Assembly: GCA_002633025.1 (NCBI GenBank)
Contig: NMRB01002666.1
Span: 2,516 to 66,515, forward strand
DNA: 64,000 nucleotides
Direction: 5' to 3'
Source of the DNA: Notospermus geniculatus
Lineage: Eukaryota; Nemertea; Pilidiophora; Heteronemertea; Lineidae
In this document: piece after piece, positions 56,531 to 64,000 of the stretch
Numbering within the stretch: the stretch's first letter is position 1
Layout of the letters: each line of letters opens with the position of its first letter
Position numbers and translations under genes: made by a program
Notes under the pieces: model-generated
Told to the model about the DNA's origin: nothing
The model's input: the letters and a program-made list of their open reading frames with translations, nothing else
Database searches by the model: none

Positions 56531-56914
56531 TCAGAATTTCAGGTGGGTCATCTCATGGCGTTTCTGAGCTTGCCTCTGCGTGAACCCTTTCCCACATTCA
56601 GAACAAATATAAGGTCGTTCTCCGGTGTGAATGCGAGTGTGTTCTTTCAGATGCTGTTTATTTTTGAACGATTTACGACAATAGTCGCAGGGAAATCTCT
56701 TTGGACTGCTACTCGGAAACTTTTTGGGTGATATTTTGACATATTGTGCTACTGGTTCAGGGAAAACACTCTGTTGTGCTACCGGTTCAGGGAAAACACT
56801 CTGTTGAACTTGGTGGTTGTTAACTTCGCCAGCCGAATCAGACCCAGAATTATGGTTAGTCCACAAGCCAAAGTTGGGTGTGCTGCCACTTAGAGGGTCA
56901 AGGGTCAATGCAAA
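56531..56914 (-). CDS. Zinc-finger terminal exon H (2 C2H2 fingers, internal 10-aa repeat)
   Basis: The acceptor CTATTTTCAG is followed by 384 bases, phase 0. The leader FALTLDPLSGSTPNFGLWTN is followed by a tandem repeat of QQSVFPEPVA (two copies, 30 bp each at about 56750-56810), a basic stretch, then fingers CDYCRKSFKNKQHLKEHTRIH and CSECGKGFTQRQAQKRHEMTH with a TGERPYI linker. Confidence 0.82.
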   Translation of the reverse strand, partial: FALTLDPLSGSTPNFGLWTNHNSGSDSAGEVNNHQVQQSVFPEPVAQQSVFPEPVAQYVKISPKKFPSSSPKRFPCDYCRKSFKNKQHLKEHTRIHTGERPYICSECGKGFTQRQAQKRHEMTHLKF

Positions 56915-57472
56915 CTGAAAATAGAGGGCAAACCTTTATTAACCTGGGGAAGTGCAAAGGATCTCTAAGTCTAAGACAACTAATTATAACGTCAGGGTTA
57001 GCAGCAAGTGTTCATAATCTAAAGTGCGAACAAGATCTACTACTGGAAGCAGGTGGTTAGCAAACGATAGGCATGTTAGAACAGACATTAACTATTAAAT
57101 GGTCTGGACCATGTATACAAAAGGTGTATTCTTTGACAGGTATTAAGGTGCACTTGTTAGGGTGAAATACATTTGGAGACCTAGGTGACTCAGACATCCA
57201 GGATGGCAGAAGCCACTGACCACGCTAGCTCTTACATGAAGAAGTATCCAACATCGGTGATAGTTGCATGCCTCAATTTTCTTGGGGGTACGATCCTGCA
57301 AATCCTACTCCTATGGTGACACAAAAGCTGGTAATAAAATGACTAGCACATTTCCCATGCACATGCCTGATACAAGACACAGAAGACGGAAAAACGAAAC
57401 GAGCGACTCCAAACAAACTTCAAAATGCTTGACACAGCATGAGAGACATGAACCACAGGAAACTGCAGCAGT

Positions 57473-57763
57473 CTATTCATTCATCTTCCGATGTAGGCCT
57501 ATGAAATGTTCCTGATGCTTTCTGAATGTGTGTACTCTGAGCGCACTCCTCTGATTCATGCACAATCCGCAGAAATCACACTTATATGGTTTTTCACCGG
57601 TGTGAACACGAATGTGTTTGACCAAATAATCTTTCCTCGCAAATTTATTTCCACAAAATGAGCATGTGAACTTCTTCTCCTCCAAAGCCAAAAGAGGGCT
57701 GTGATGCCTTTGTGGAGGGGTATAGGCCACGTAATCATGTTTCTTGAGAATCCTCTTGTACAA
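57473..57763 (-). CDS. Zinc-finger terminal exon I (2 C2H2 fingers)
   Basis: The acceptor TATTTTGCAG is followed by 291 bases, phase 0, the shortest unit. The leader [20 protein letters not shown] leads to fingers [21 protein letters not shown] and [22 protein letters not shown] with a TGEKPYK linker. A damaged second copy is at about 59083-59356. Confidence 0.82.
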   Translation of the reverse strand: MYKRILKKHDYVAYTPPQRHHSPLLALEEKKFTCSFCGNKFARKDYLVKHIRVHTGEKPYKCDFCGLCMNQRSALRVHTFRKHQEHFIGLHRKMNE

Positions 57764-58120
57764 CTGCAAAATAAACAAGAAAATGTTTGTGAATAAAAGG
57801 GCTTTTTTCTTTTGCCTTATGTTTGACATTCACATGTTCTCCAGTCGAAATTGGTGCCCTTTCTGAATTGAAGCCACTAGAAGGAATAGACAAGCCTCAT
57901 TTGACTATCTCACCTCCTGAAATTTCTTAGAAAAAGCAGACATCACTTTGAAATAAACAGAGCTGGACAACGATGTCAGAAGAAAGCTGAAAGCAATCCT
58001 CCTCAGCAGTGATTTGGACTCAAAAGCCATCCCTGCCCCAGATCCTCTTTGTAACATATATATTTCAAAACCAAGGGAGTGAAGCTGAATGCAGGAATAC
58101 AGTGTATCACAACTTCAAGA

Positions 58121-58747
58121 TTATTCAACAGATGAACTGTTACCTTCTGTGTTCAATGGCTGGAAAAGCATAGGGTGGAACACATCTGGTCCTGTTTCCT
58201 CGGGCTCTTTAACCGAACTCTCAGCAGTTGCATCTTCCTGACTAAGTCTCTCTTCGCTCTTCACTGTCACATATTGCCAAGGGGGACATAAAATATCAGC
58301 TGAAACTCCCAAGCTTGTTCCTTTATTCCTTTCCTTATCTCCTCCCATCATTCCCTCCTCTAACATGAAACTGCTTGGCAATGCCTCGAACTGCTCCAAT
58401 TCTTGTTTCTTTTTTTCATGTGTCTCACGGGCTAATGCTCTTTTTTCACGTTTTCTAATCCTGTCACGTTCGCGCTGGATTCTCCTTTCCTCCTCTGTCA
58501 TTTTTTTACGCTGTTCACGCCTTTTTCTCGCCTCCCGCTCTTTCAACTCGGCATATTTCTCAACATCTGCCCGTAGTTTTTGACGGTACATCTTAACACG
58601 CTCCTTTGGACTGTATTTGGTATTCTTTGGAGTTGAAACTTCCTCAGAGGCCACAGGCAAAAGAACCTGTACCAAGTTCCCGTGCTCATCTGGAACCCCG
58701 AAAGAAGGAGATGGACCGGTGTCACAAACCCAGAGTCGAGAGGCCAT
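58121..58747 (-). CDS. Terminal exon J: basic coiled-coil cassette without zinc fingers
   Basis: The acceptor ACTTTGCAG is followed by 627 bases, phase 0, with ATG (MASRLWVCDTGPSPSFGVPD) as the first codon after the acceptor, so it could also act as a start. Residues about 45-110 form a highly charged helix (KYSPKERVKMYRQKLRADVE, REARKRREQRKKMTEEERRI), followed by an acidic serine-rich tail. There is no C-x2-C pair except an isolated Cys. The function is unknown; the helix suggests a coiled coil or basic DNA- or RNA-binding segment. Confidence 0.75.
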   Translation of the reverse strand: MASRLWVCDTGPSPSFGVPDEHGNLVQVLLPVASEEVSTPKNTKYSPKERVKMYRQKLRADVEKYAELKEREARKRREQRKKMTEEERRIQRERDRIRKREKRALARETHEKKKQELEQFEALPSSFMLEEGMMGGDKERNKGTSLGVSADILCPPWQYVTVKSEERLSQEDATAESSVKEPEETGPDVFHPMLFQPLNTEGNSSSVE

Positions 58748-59082
58748 CTGCAAAGTACAAGANTGTTAGGGTGAAATACATTTGGAGACCTAGGTGACTC
58801 AGACATCCAGGATGGCAGAAGCCACTGACCACGCTAGCTCTTACATGAAGAAGTATCCAACATCGGTGATAGTTGCATGCCTCAATTTTCTTGGGGGTAC
58901 GATCCTGCAAATCCTACTCCTATGGTGACACAAAAGCTGGTAATAAAATGACTAGCACATTTCCCATGCACATGCCTGATACAAGACACAGAAGACGGAA
59001 AAACGAAACGAGCGACTCCAAACAAACTTCAAAATGCTTGACACAGCATGAGGGACACGAACCACAGGAAACTGCAGCAGTC

Positions 59083-59356
59083 TATTCATTCATCTTCCGA
59101 TGTATGAAATGTTCCTGATGCTTTCTGAATGTGTGTACTCTGAGCGCACTCCTCTGATTCATGCACAATCCACAGAAATCACACTTATATGGTTTTGAAC
59201 ACAAATGTGTTTGACCAAATAATCTTTCCTCGCAAACTTTTTTCCACAAAATGAACATGTGAACTTTTTCTCCTCCAAAGCCAAAAGAGGGCTGTAATGC
59301 CTTTGTGGAGGGGTATAGGCCACGTAATCATGTTTCTTGAGAATCCTCTTGTACAA
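59083..59356 (-). pseudogene. Damaged copy of zinc-finger exon I (I')
   Basis: Same acceptor and leader as unit I. A 10-base deletion removes most of the TGEKP linker (near 59190-59200) and shifts the frame, so only the first finger through KHICV is intact and a stop follows at about 59159. It could at most give a one-finger protein. Confidence 0.82.
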
Positions 59357-59720
59357 CTGCAAAATAAACAAGAAAATGTTTGTGAATAAAAGGGGCTTTT
59401 TTCTTTTGCCTTATGTTTGACATTCACATGTTCTCCAGTCGAAGTTGGTGCCCTTTCTGAATTGAAGCCACTAGAAGGACTCCCGAGACAAGGCTCATTT
59501 GACTATCTCACCTCCTGAAATTTCTTAGAAAAAGCAGACATCACTTTGAAATAAATAGAACTGGACAACGATGTCAGAAGAAAGCTGAAAGCAATCCTCC
59601 TCGGCAGTGATTTGGACTCAAAAGCCATCCCTGCCCCAGATATCCTCTTTGTAACATATATATTTCAAAACCAAGGGAGTGAAGCTGAATGCAGGAATAC
59701 AGTGTATCACAACTTCAAGA

Positions 59721-60347
59721 TTATTCAACAGATGAACTGTTACCTTCTGTGTTCAATGGCTGGAAAAGCATAGGGTGGAACACATCTTGTCCTGTCTCCT
59801 CGGGCTCTTTAACCGAACTCTCAGCAGTTGCATCTTCCTGACTAAGTCTCTCTTCGCTCTTCACTGTCACATATTGCCAAGGGGGACATAAAATATCAGC
59901 TGAAACTCCCAGGCTTGTTCCTTTATTCCTTTCCTTATCTCCTCCCATCATTCCCTCCTCTAACATGAAACTGCTTGGCAATGCCTCGAACTGCTCCAAT
60001 TCTTGTTTCTTTTTTTCATGTGCCTCACGGGCTAATGCTCTTTTTTCACGTTTTCTAATCCTGTCACGTTCGCGCTGGATTCTCCTTTCCTCCTCTGTCA
60101 TTTTTTTACGCTGTTCACGCCTTTTTCTCGCCTCCCGCTCTTTCAACTCGGCATATTTCTCAACATCTGCCCGTAGTTTTTGACGGTACATCTTAACACG
60201 CTCCTTTGGACTGTATTTGGTATTCTTTGGAGTTGAAACTTCCTCAGAGGCCACAGGCAAAAGAACCTGTACCAAGTTCCCGTGCTCATCTGGAACCCCG
60301 AAAGAAGGAGATGGACCGGTGTCACAAACCCAGAGTCGAGAGGCCAT
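59721..60347 (-). CDS. Terminal exon J': second copy of the coiled-coil cassette
   Basis: 627 bases, phase 0, with the same acceptor and first ATG as unit J. It differs by two residues that could be seen (ARETH to AREAH, GPDVF to GQDVF). It is intact, unlike the neighbouring I'. Confidence 0.75.
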   Translation of the reverse strand: MASRLWVCDTGPSPSFGVPDEHGNLVQVLLPVASEEVSTPKNTKYSPKERVKMYRQKLRADVEKYAELKEREARKRREQRKKMTEEERRIQRERDRIRKREKRALAREAHEKKKQELEQFEALPSSFMLEEGMMGGDKERNKGTSLGVSADILCPPWQYVTVKSEERLSQEDATAESSVKEPEETGQDVFHPMLFQPLNTEGNSSSVE

Positions 60348-60653
60348 CTGCAAAGTACAAGACGGAACTCATGAATGAATGTTCTTTGTATTTCGTGTCA
60401 GAGTGATTTCTGATTCATCACAACTGTTTTCAGTCACACCCATCACACAAGGAACGAATCAGACAGTGATGTAATCAGTGTTGCGTCCATTTAAATCCAC
60501 ACCCAAGGCACTGAATTTGAACACAAAAATATATATACTCCACTAACAGACATAACAATGATTATTGAGAACAGACAGATTTGAAAATGCCGCACTCCTC
60601 ATCAGGAGAAAACAGTTGATTTGGCAGCACATGTAGAGTACACATTCTTGATG

Positions 60654-61010
60654 CTATCTCCGATAATACAGTTGAGTACCATCACGACACTTTGAAAACA
60701 TGCGGTGCTGTTTCGCTGTTGCCAATCTTGTGAAACACTTTCCACACTTTTCACATTTGTACGGTTTTTCCCCCGTGTGGGTAAGAATGTGCTGCTTCAA
60801 GTGATGGCGCAGTCGGAAGACATGCCCACAGGTCGGACATGGATAGGTCTTTGGTTGTCCTCTTGTCACATTGGAGTCCTGACGTGAAAGACACGCAGTG
60901 TCAGAAGAGGCTTGACCAAAGGATTGCGTTAGTAATCGCGGTCTGCTGATAGGGGAAGACTGTGTGGCAGATTTCGGCATTCCGGAGCACCAGTTATTCA
61001 GGTTCAAATA
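60654..61010 (-). CDS. Zinc-finger terminal exon K (2 fingers, last one C2HC)
   Basis: The acceptor TTGTTTCAG is followed by 357 bases, phase 0. The leader is [20 protein letters not shown]. The fingers are CPTCGHVFRLRHHLKQHILTH and CEKCGKCFTRLATAKQHRMFSKC, the second closing H-x5-C. It is a close relative of unit L in leader and both fingers. Confidence 0.83.
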   Translation of the reverse strand, partial: YLNLNNWCSGMPKSATQSSPISRPRLLTQSFGQASSDTACLSRQDSNVTRGQPKTYPCPTCGHVFRLRHHLKQHILTHTGEKPYKCEKCGKCFTRLATAKQHRMFSKCRDGTQLYYRR

Positions 61011-61536
61011 CTGAAACAAATGATGTGATATTTCAGTTGAAGAGGCATATCGGATTCTTTTTTAAGGAAAAGGCTGTTGTACTGACTTACCGAATGGCAG
61101 ATTGTAACACTATTGCCATACCAATAGCAATGCTGCCAGCAACATACATGTACATAATGACAGATTTTTTTTCTCTCTGAGGGACTACACCCTCATCCCG
61201 AGTGTAGCAGATGTGACATCTACAATATTCAAGTCACAAAATACTCAAGGTTTGCAGAAAGTGTCAATACTAGTAGTTCTGTATTAACAGTGATTAATAT
61301 TTTGAGAAGAAATGTCCCTTCTTCAGTCTTTTTTCAACATGTTCTACGCCAAAACCACACAATGCGCAATGGAGCCAACAAAAATCCATGAGCAGACCTG
61401 AATTTCATTTGAGGAGTCAGTGCAAATAAAAGTTCTCAAACACACTTTTGAACAATGCAGTTTTTTCCAAGCTTTCCCACACTCAAAAGGCAGCCGAATT
61501 CCCAGTGTGGACAAGACAATGGCAATTCAGTATTTG

Positions 61537-61908
61537 TTAGTTGATCTGTAACAGAGCAGCACCATAACACTTCCTGGAAACGAGGTGCGATCTCAAAGAA
61601 CCCAACTGCCCAAAACACTTCCCACACTTATCACATTTGTAGGGTTTTTCCCCTGTGTGGGTACGAATGTGCTGCTTCAAGTGATGGCTCATGCGGAATA
61701 TACGCCCACAGGTCGGACATGGATAGGTCTTTGGTTGCTTTCTTTTCTCATTGGAGAGAACGCCTTCCTGGCGTGAAAGACGCTGGGTGTCTGAAGAGGC
61801 TTGACCAAATGATTGCGTTGGTAATTGCGGTCTATTTCTGCTGACTGGAGAAAACTGTGGTGTGGCAGATTTCGGCATTCCGGAGCACCAGTTATTCGGG
61901 TTCAGATA
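61537..61908 (-). CDS. Zinc-finger terminal exon L (2 fingers, last one C2HC)
   Basis: The acceptor TTGTTTCAG is followed by 372 bases, phase 0. The leader is [20 protein letters not shown]. The fingers are [21 protein letters not shown] and [23 protein letters not shown]. The first finger is nearly that of unit K while the second differs through its helix, so the two would prefer different DNA sites if both are used. Confidence 0.83.
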   Translation of the reverse strand, partial: YLNPNNWCSGMPKSATPQFSPVSRNRPQLPTQSFGQASSDTQRLSRQEGVLSNEKRKQPKTYPCPTCGRIFRMSHHLKQHIRTHTGEKPYKCDKCGKCFGQLGSLRSHLVSRKCYGAALLQIN

Positions 61909-62304
61909 CTGAAACAAATGACGTAATATTTCAGTTGAATAAGTCATTTTTCATATCAAATCTGTATATTTATTTATGAACATGATATTGGTTGGTGTGG
62001 TATTTACAATGTCTTAGTGAGACTTACAGAATGGCATATTGTAACACTCAAGGGCCATACCAATTGCAACACAGGCAGCCTACATCAAACATGGCAGATA
62101 ATACTCAAATCTTGCTGAAAGTGCCAACAGTTCTGTATTCAGATATAAAGTTTTGAGAAGAAATTTCCCCTTTTCAGAAGCCTAGAGTCCTATTAACAAT
62201 TTTCTACTCGAACCACATATGCAATCTAACATGTCTAATGGAGCCAACATGAATCATGAAGCAGACCAGAATGTTATTAAAAACGTGAGTGCCAGTAGAA
62301 GTTC

Positions 62305-63123
62305 TCAAATACCAGTACACTTGTGATTTTTGATTCGATACTTTCTATTCCAAGCTTTCCCACACTTCTCGCACTTGAAAGGCAGTTCCCCGGTGTGGAC
62401 AAGGCTATGGCGCTTTAAAGTCTGACTGTGTATGAAAGACAACCCACACAATTCACACACATGTGTCTTAATTCCTGTATGGATTTTCCTATGGGACTTC
62501 ATGGTCGATTGGCAAGAGAAAAGTTTTCCACATTCTGGACACAAACACGGTTCCTTCAAATTGGGCGTGCTTGCCTTTGCAGATTCCTGTCCAATTGGCT
62601 CACTTTGATTCATTGTGTTAGAACTAGCTTCAGAAGTAGTATCACCGGTTTCAGACATCATCAAGCTTGACTGGCATTGTACAGGATCAATTTCAGGAGT
62701 CACAACAGTTTTATCTGACTGTGCAGCACACTTATGATCCTTCAACTTGTACCTCCGGTTCCATCCCCGGCCACATTCGTCACAACGGTACGGTAACTCC
62801 CCGGAATGAATCATACTATGACGCTTCAGATGTGCAAATTGAGCAAAAGCCCACCCACAATCTGGACACTTAAACCGTTTAACAACACCAGTGTGGACAC
62901 TTCGATGTTGTGACAACACTAACTTGGATGGAAAACATTCACCACAATCGTCACATTTGAACGCAGGCAACATTTTCGATTCGACAGACACGCTGGCATC
63001 AATGACAATTTCGGATGTTTTGCCACTAGAGTCATGTTCAATAATCATTCTCTTAAAAATCGTCCTCTCAGATTCATCTCCATCATAATCATCGGAGCAG
63101 GATATGTGGAATGGAACCGGTGA
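62305..63123 (-). CDS. Zinc-finger terminal exon M (6 fingers in two blocks of three)
   Basis: The acceptor TTTTTTTCAG is followed by 819 bases, phase 0, the longest unit and the nearest to the presumed constant exon. The leader SPVPFHISCSDDYDGDESER is acidic. Block 1 has fingers starting CDDCGECF, CPDCGWAF and CDECGRGWNRRYKLKDHKC. A serine/threonine-rich spacer of about 65 residues follows. Block 2 has CPECGKLF, CELCGLSF and CEKCGKAWNRKYRIKNHKC. The third finger of each block ends H-K-C, an unusually short H-x-C closure. The blocks look like an internal duplication. Confidence 0.84.
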   Translation of the reverse strand, partial: SPVPFHISCSDDYDGDESERTIFKRMIIEHDSSGKTSEIVIDASVSVESKMLPAFKCDDCGECFPSKLVLSQHRSVHTGVVKRFKCPDCGWAFAQFAHLKRHSMIHSGELPYRCDECGRGWNRRYKLKDHKCAAQSDKTVVTPEIDPVQCQSSLMMSETGDTTSEASSNTMNQSEPIGQESAKASTPNLKEPCLCPECGKLFSCQSTMKSHRKIHTGIKTHVCELCGLSFIHSQTLKRHSLVHTGELPFKCEKCGKAWNRKYRIKNHKCTGI

Positions 63124-63834
63124 CTGAAAAAAACAGAGAAAACCAAGTGAAAAGAAAGAAACCTTGGGGCAGTACCAATAATAAAGAGCAGGTGAAGATG
63201 TCGCAGCACAGTCAGCAAATTTTGTGACCTCCACCATGTCCACATGGCTTCTGAAACGTACCATTGGATGACTAAGCCTAAACTACATGCAGGAGTTCAC
63301 GAAATGGCCTAAAACTGCCTGAACTGTGTCTGGGGTTGATGCACAAAGATGACTGGCCCACAAACACAGCAATCTGGCAACAAGAAAGATGCATGACGAT
63401 GTCCTTCAGCAATGAAAATATAAATCCATGCACTACATGGGAAGACAGAAGTGATAATAGACCAGACCAATGAAATGTCTTTCCAGTTTCAAGATGCCAA
63501 GGCTTCCACATAGCCTGCACAGTGAACCACGTCAGTGCATCAAAGTCACACATCAGCGGCATCGTTCTTACTGCAGCCAGCAATGACAGATCAAAGCCTT
63601 GCTCTGGATCAGAATCATACCTCACATTTTCACCATTGAATTCAGCTTCTGTGAGAATCCACCTGAGCCTTTGTCAGTGATTTATGTGTCCTAGTTGAGG
63701 CTGGGCTGTAGCCAGCAACCGTGGGTTCTTTACTGGTTTTATGTTATACCATCTCTTACGTACTTTCTTGTACACAGATGCCTGAAGAAAGGATCACCAT
63801 TCAGAGGTCCAAACTGGCTAAAAATCATTGGCAG
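63124..63834. other. Upstream of the first zinc-finger unit; no constant exon found
   Basis: No BTB/POZ-like frame or clear donor-bounded exon was recognised on the minus strand in the last 0.9 kb, so the shared 5' exon should lie beyond the window. Confidence 0.5.
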
Positions 63835-63941
63835 GTATTCATAAAAGTTAGCAAGTGCTTTTACTTAAGATTTGCACACCGAGGTCCAAGGTATATGTAC
63901 CGGTACTACAAGTAAACGCATTTGCTAGCTTTTATGAATAT
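63835..63941. mobile_element. Small hairpin MITE with GTATTCATAAAAGTTAGCAA ends
   Basis: GTATTCATAAAAGTTAGCAA at the left is mirrored by TTTGCTAGCTTTTATGAATA at the right. It belongs to the same loose family as 36149-36267 (TATTCATAAAA...CTAGC). TACCGGTA lies inside at 63898-63905. Confidence 0.65.
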
Positions 63942-64000
63942 CAGCCATTTTACATTTGTAGTTCATTACATGTTGGCAATGATAATTTGGTACAAGGTAA

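Larger units (their letters stand above)
57155..58762. repeat. Direct duplication III, copy 1 (units I and J)
   Basis: 1,608 bases repeated at 58764-60362. The copies abut with a single N between them (58763). Confidence 0.9.
58764..60362. repeat. Direct duplication III, copy 2 (units I' and J')
   Basis: 1,599 bases, almost identical to 57155-58762, with small deletions. Confidence 0.9.

Noticed and set aside
48185-63123. Thirteen or more independent small zinc-finger genes
   Set aside because: Every unit begins at a splice acceptor in the same phase and none shows its own promoter; separate genes would not be expected to share phase.
63278-63625. 115-codon minus-strand frame as the constant (BTB) exon of the zinc-finger locus
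   Set aside because: It lacks BTB motifs and a phase-0 donor in the right place; the constant exon is more likely outside the window.

Overview
The window is nuclear DNA from an invertebrate animal. Genes are split by GT-AG introns on both strands, base composition is AT-rich, and much of the space between exons is miniature transposons, a tRNA-derived SINE and tandem duplications. An intronless, divergent TALE homeobox gene and the overall repeat landscape lean towards a spiralian (mollusc, brachiopod, nemertean or similar). That placement is inference; no species is claimed.

Layout. 144-11170 (+): DHX33, a DEAH-box RNA helicase, resolved into 19 coding exons. Intron 13 of DHX33 contains a complete intronless TALE homeobox gene on the same strand (7455-8288) with its own TATA box and poly(A) signal. 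11628-12706: a foldback-type element with long terminal inverted repeats made of short tandem units. 12866-17136 (-): CDC40/PRP17, a WD40 spliceosome factor, resolved into 12 exons (581 aa) and convergent with DHX33. 17137-32143: mostly non-coding; a CCAAT/E-box promoter-like block near 18.3-18.5 kb, then two large adjacent direct duplications (22-27.7 kb and 27.8-32.3 kb) and a 139-base gap. 32172-38247 (+): WASF (WAVE/SCAR), five coding exons, 633 aa. 38248-45087: probable WASF 3' UTR, then gene-poor DNA with several MITEs. 45088-45718 (-): remnant of the 3' end of a CRYL1-like gene with an in-frame stop. 46-48 kb: hairpin elements.

48185-63123 (-) is the most unusual part. Fifteen exon-like units lie in a row on one strand. 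Each has a splice acceptor at its 5' end and each of the 14 intact ones is a multiple of three from the acceptor through its own stop codon, so all accept a phase-0 upstream exon. Twelve of these intact units encode 2-6 C2H2 zinc fingers, two (a duplicated pair) encode a basic coiled-coil segment, and the fifteenth is a zinc-finger unit broken by a small deletion. This is the architecture of loci such as Drosophila lola, mod(mdg4) and tramtrack, where a constant 5' part (usually BTB/POZ) is joined to alternative 3' terminal exons. The constant exon is not in the window; it should lie beyond 64000 on the minus strand.

DHX33 (ribosome biogenesis and nucleic-acid sensing), CDC40 (splicing) and WASF (Arp2/3 activation) are housekeeping genes without an obvious functional link. 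Five separate stretches are present twice side by side, two of them touching or containing N bases. Some of these may be two haplotypes of a very heterozygous animal assembled in tandem, so copy-number statements here should be treated with caution.
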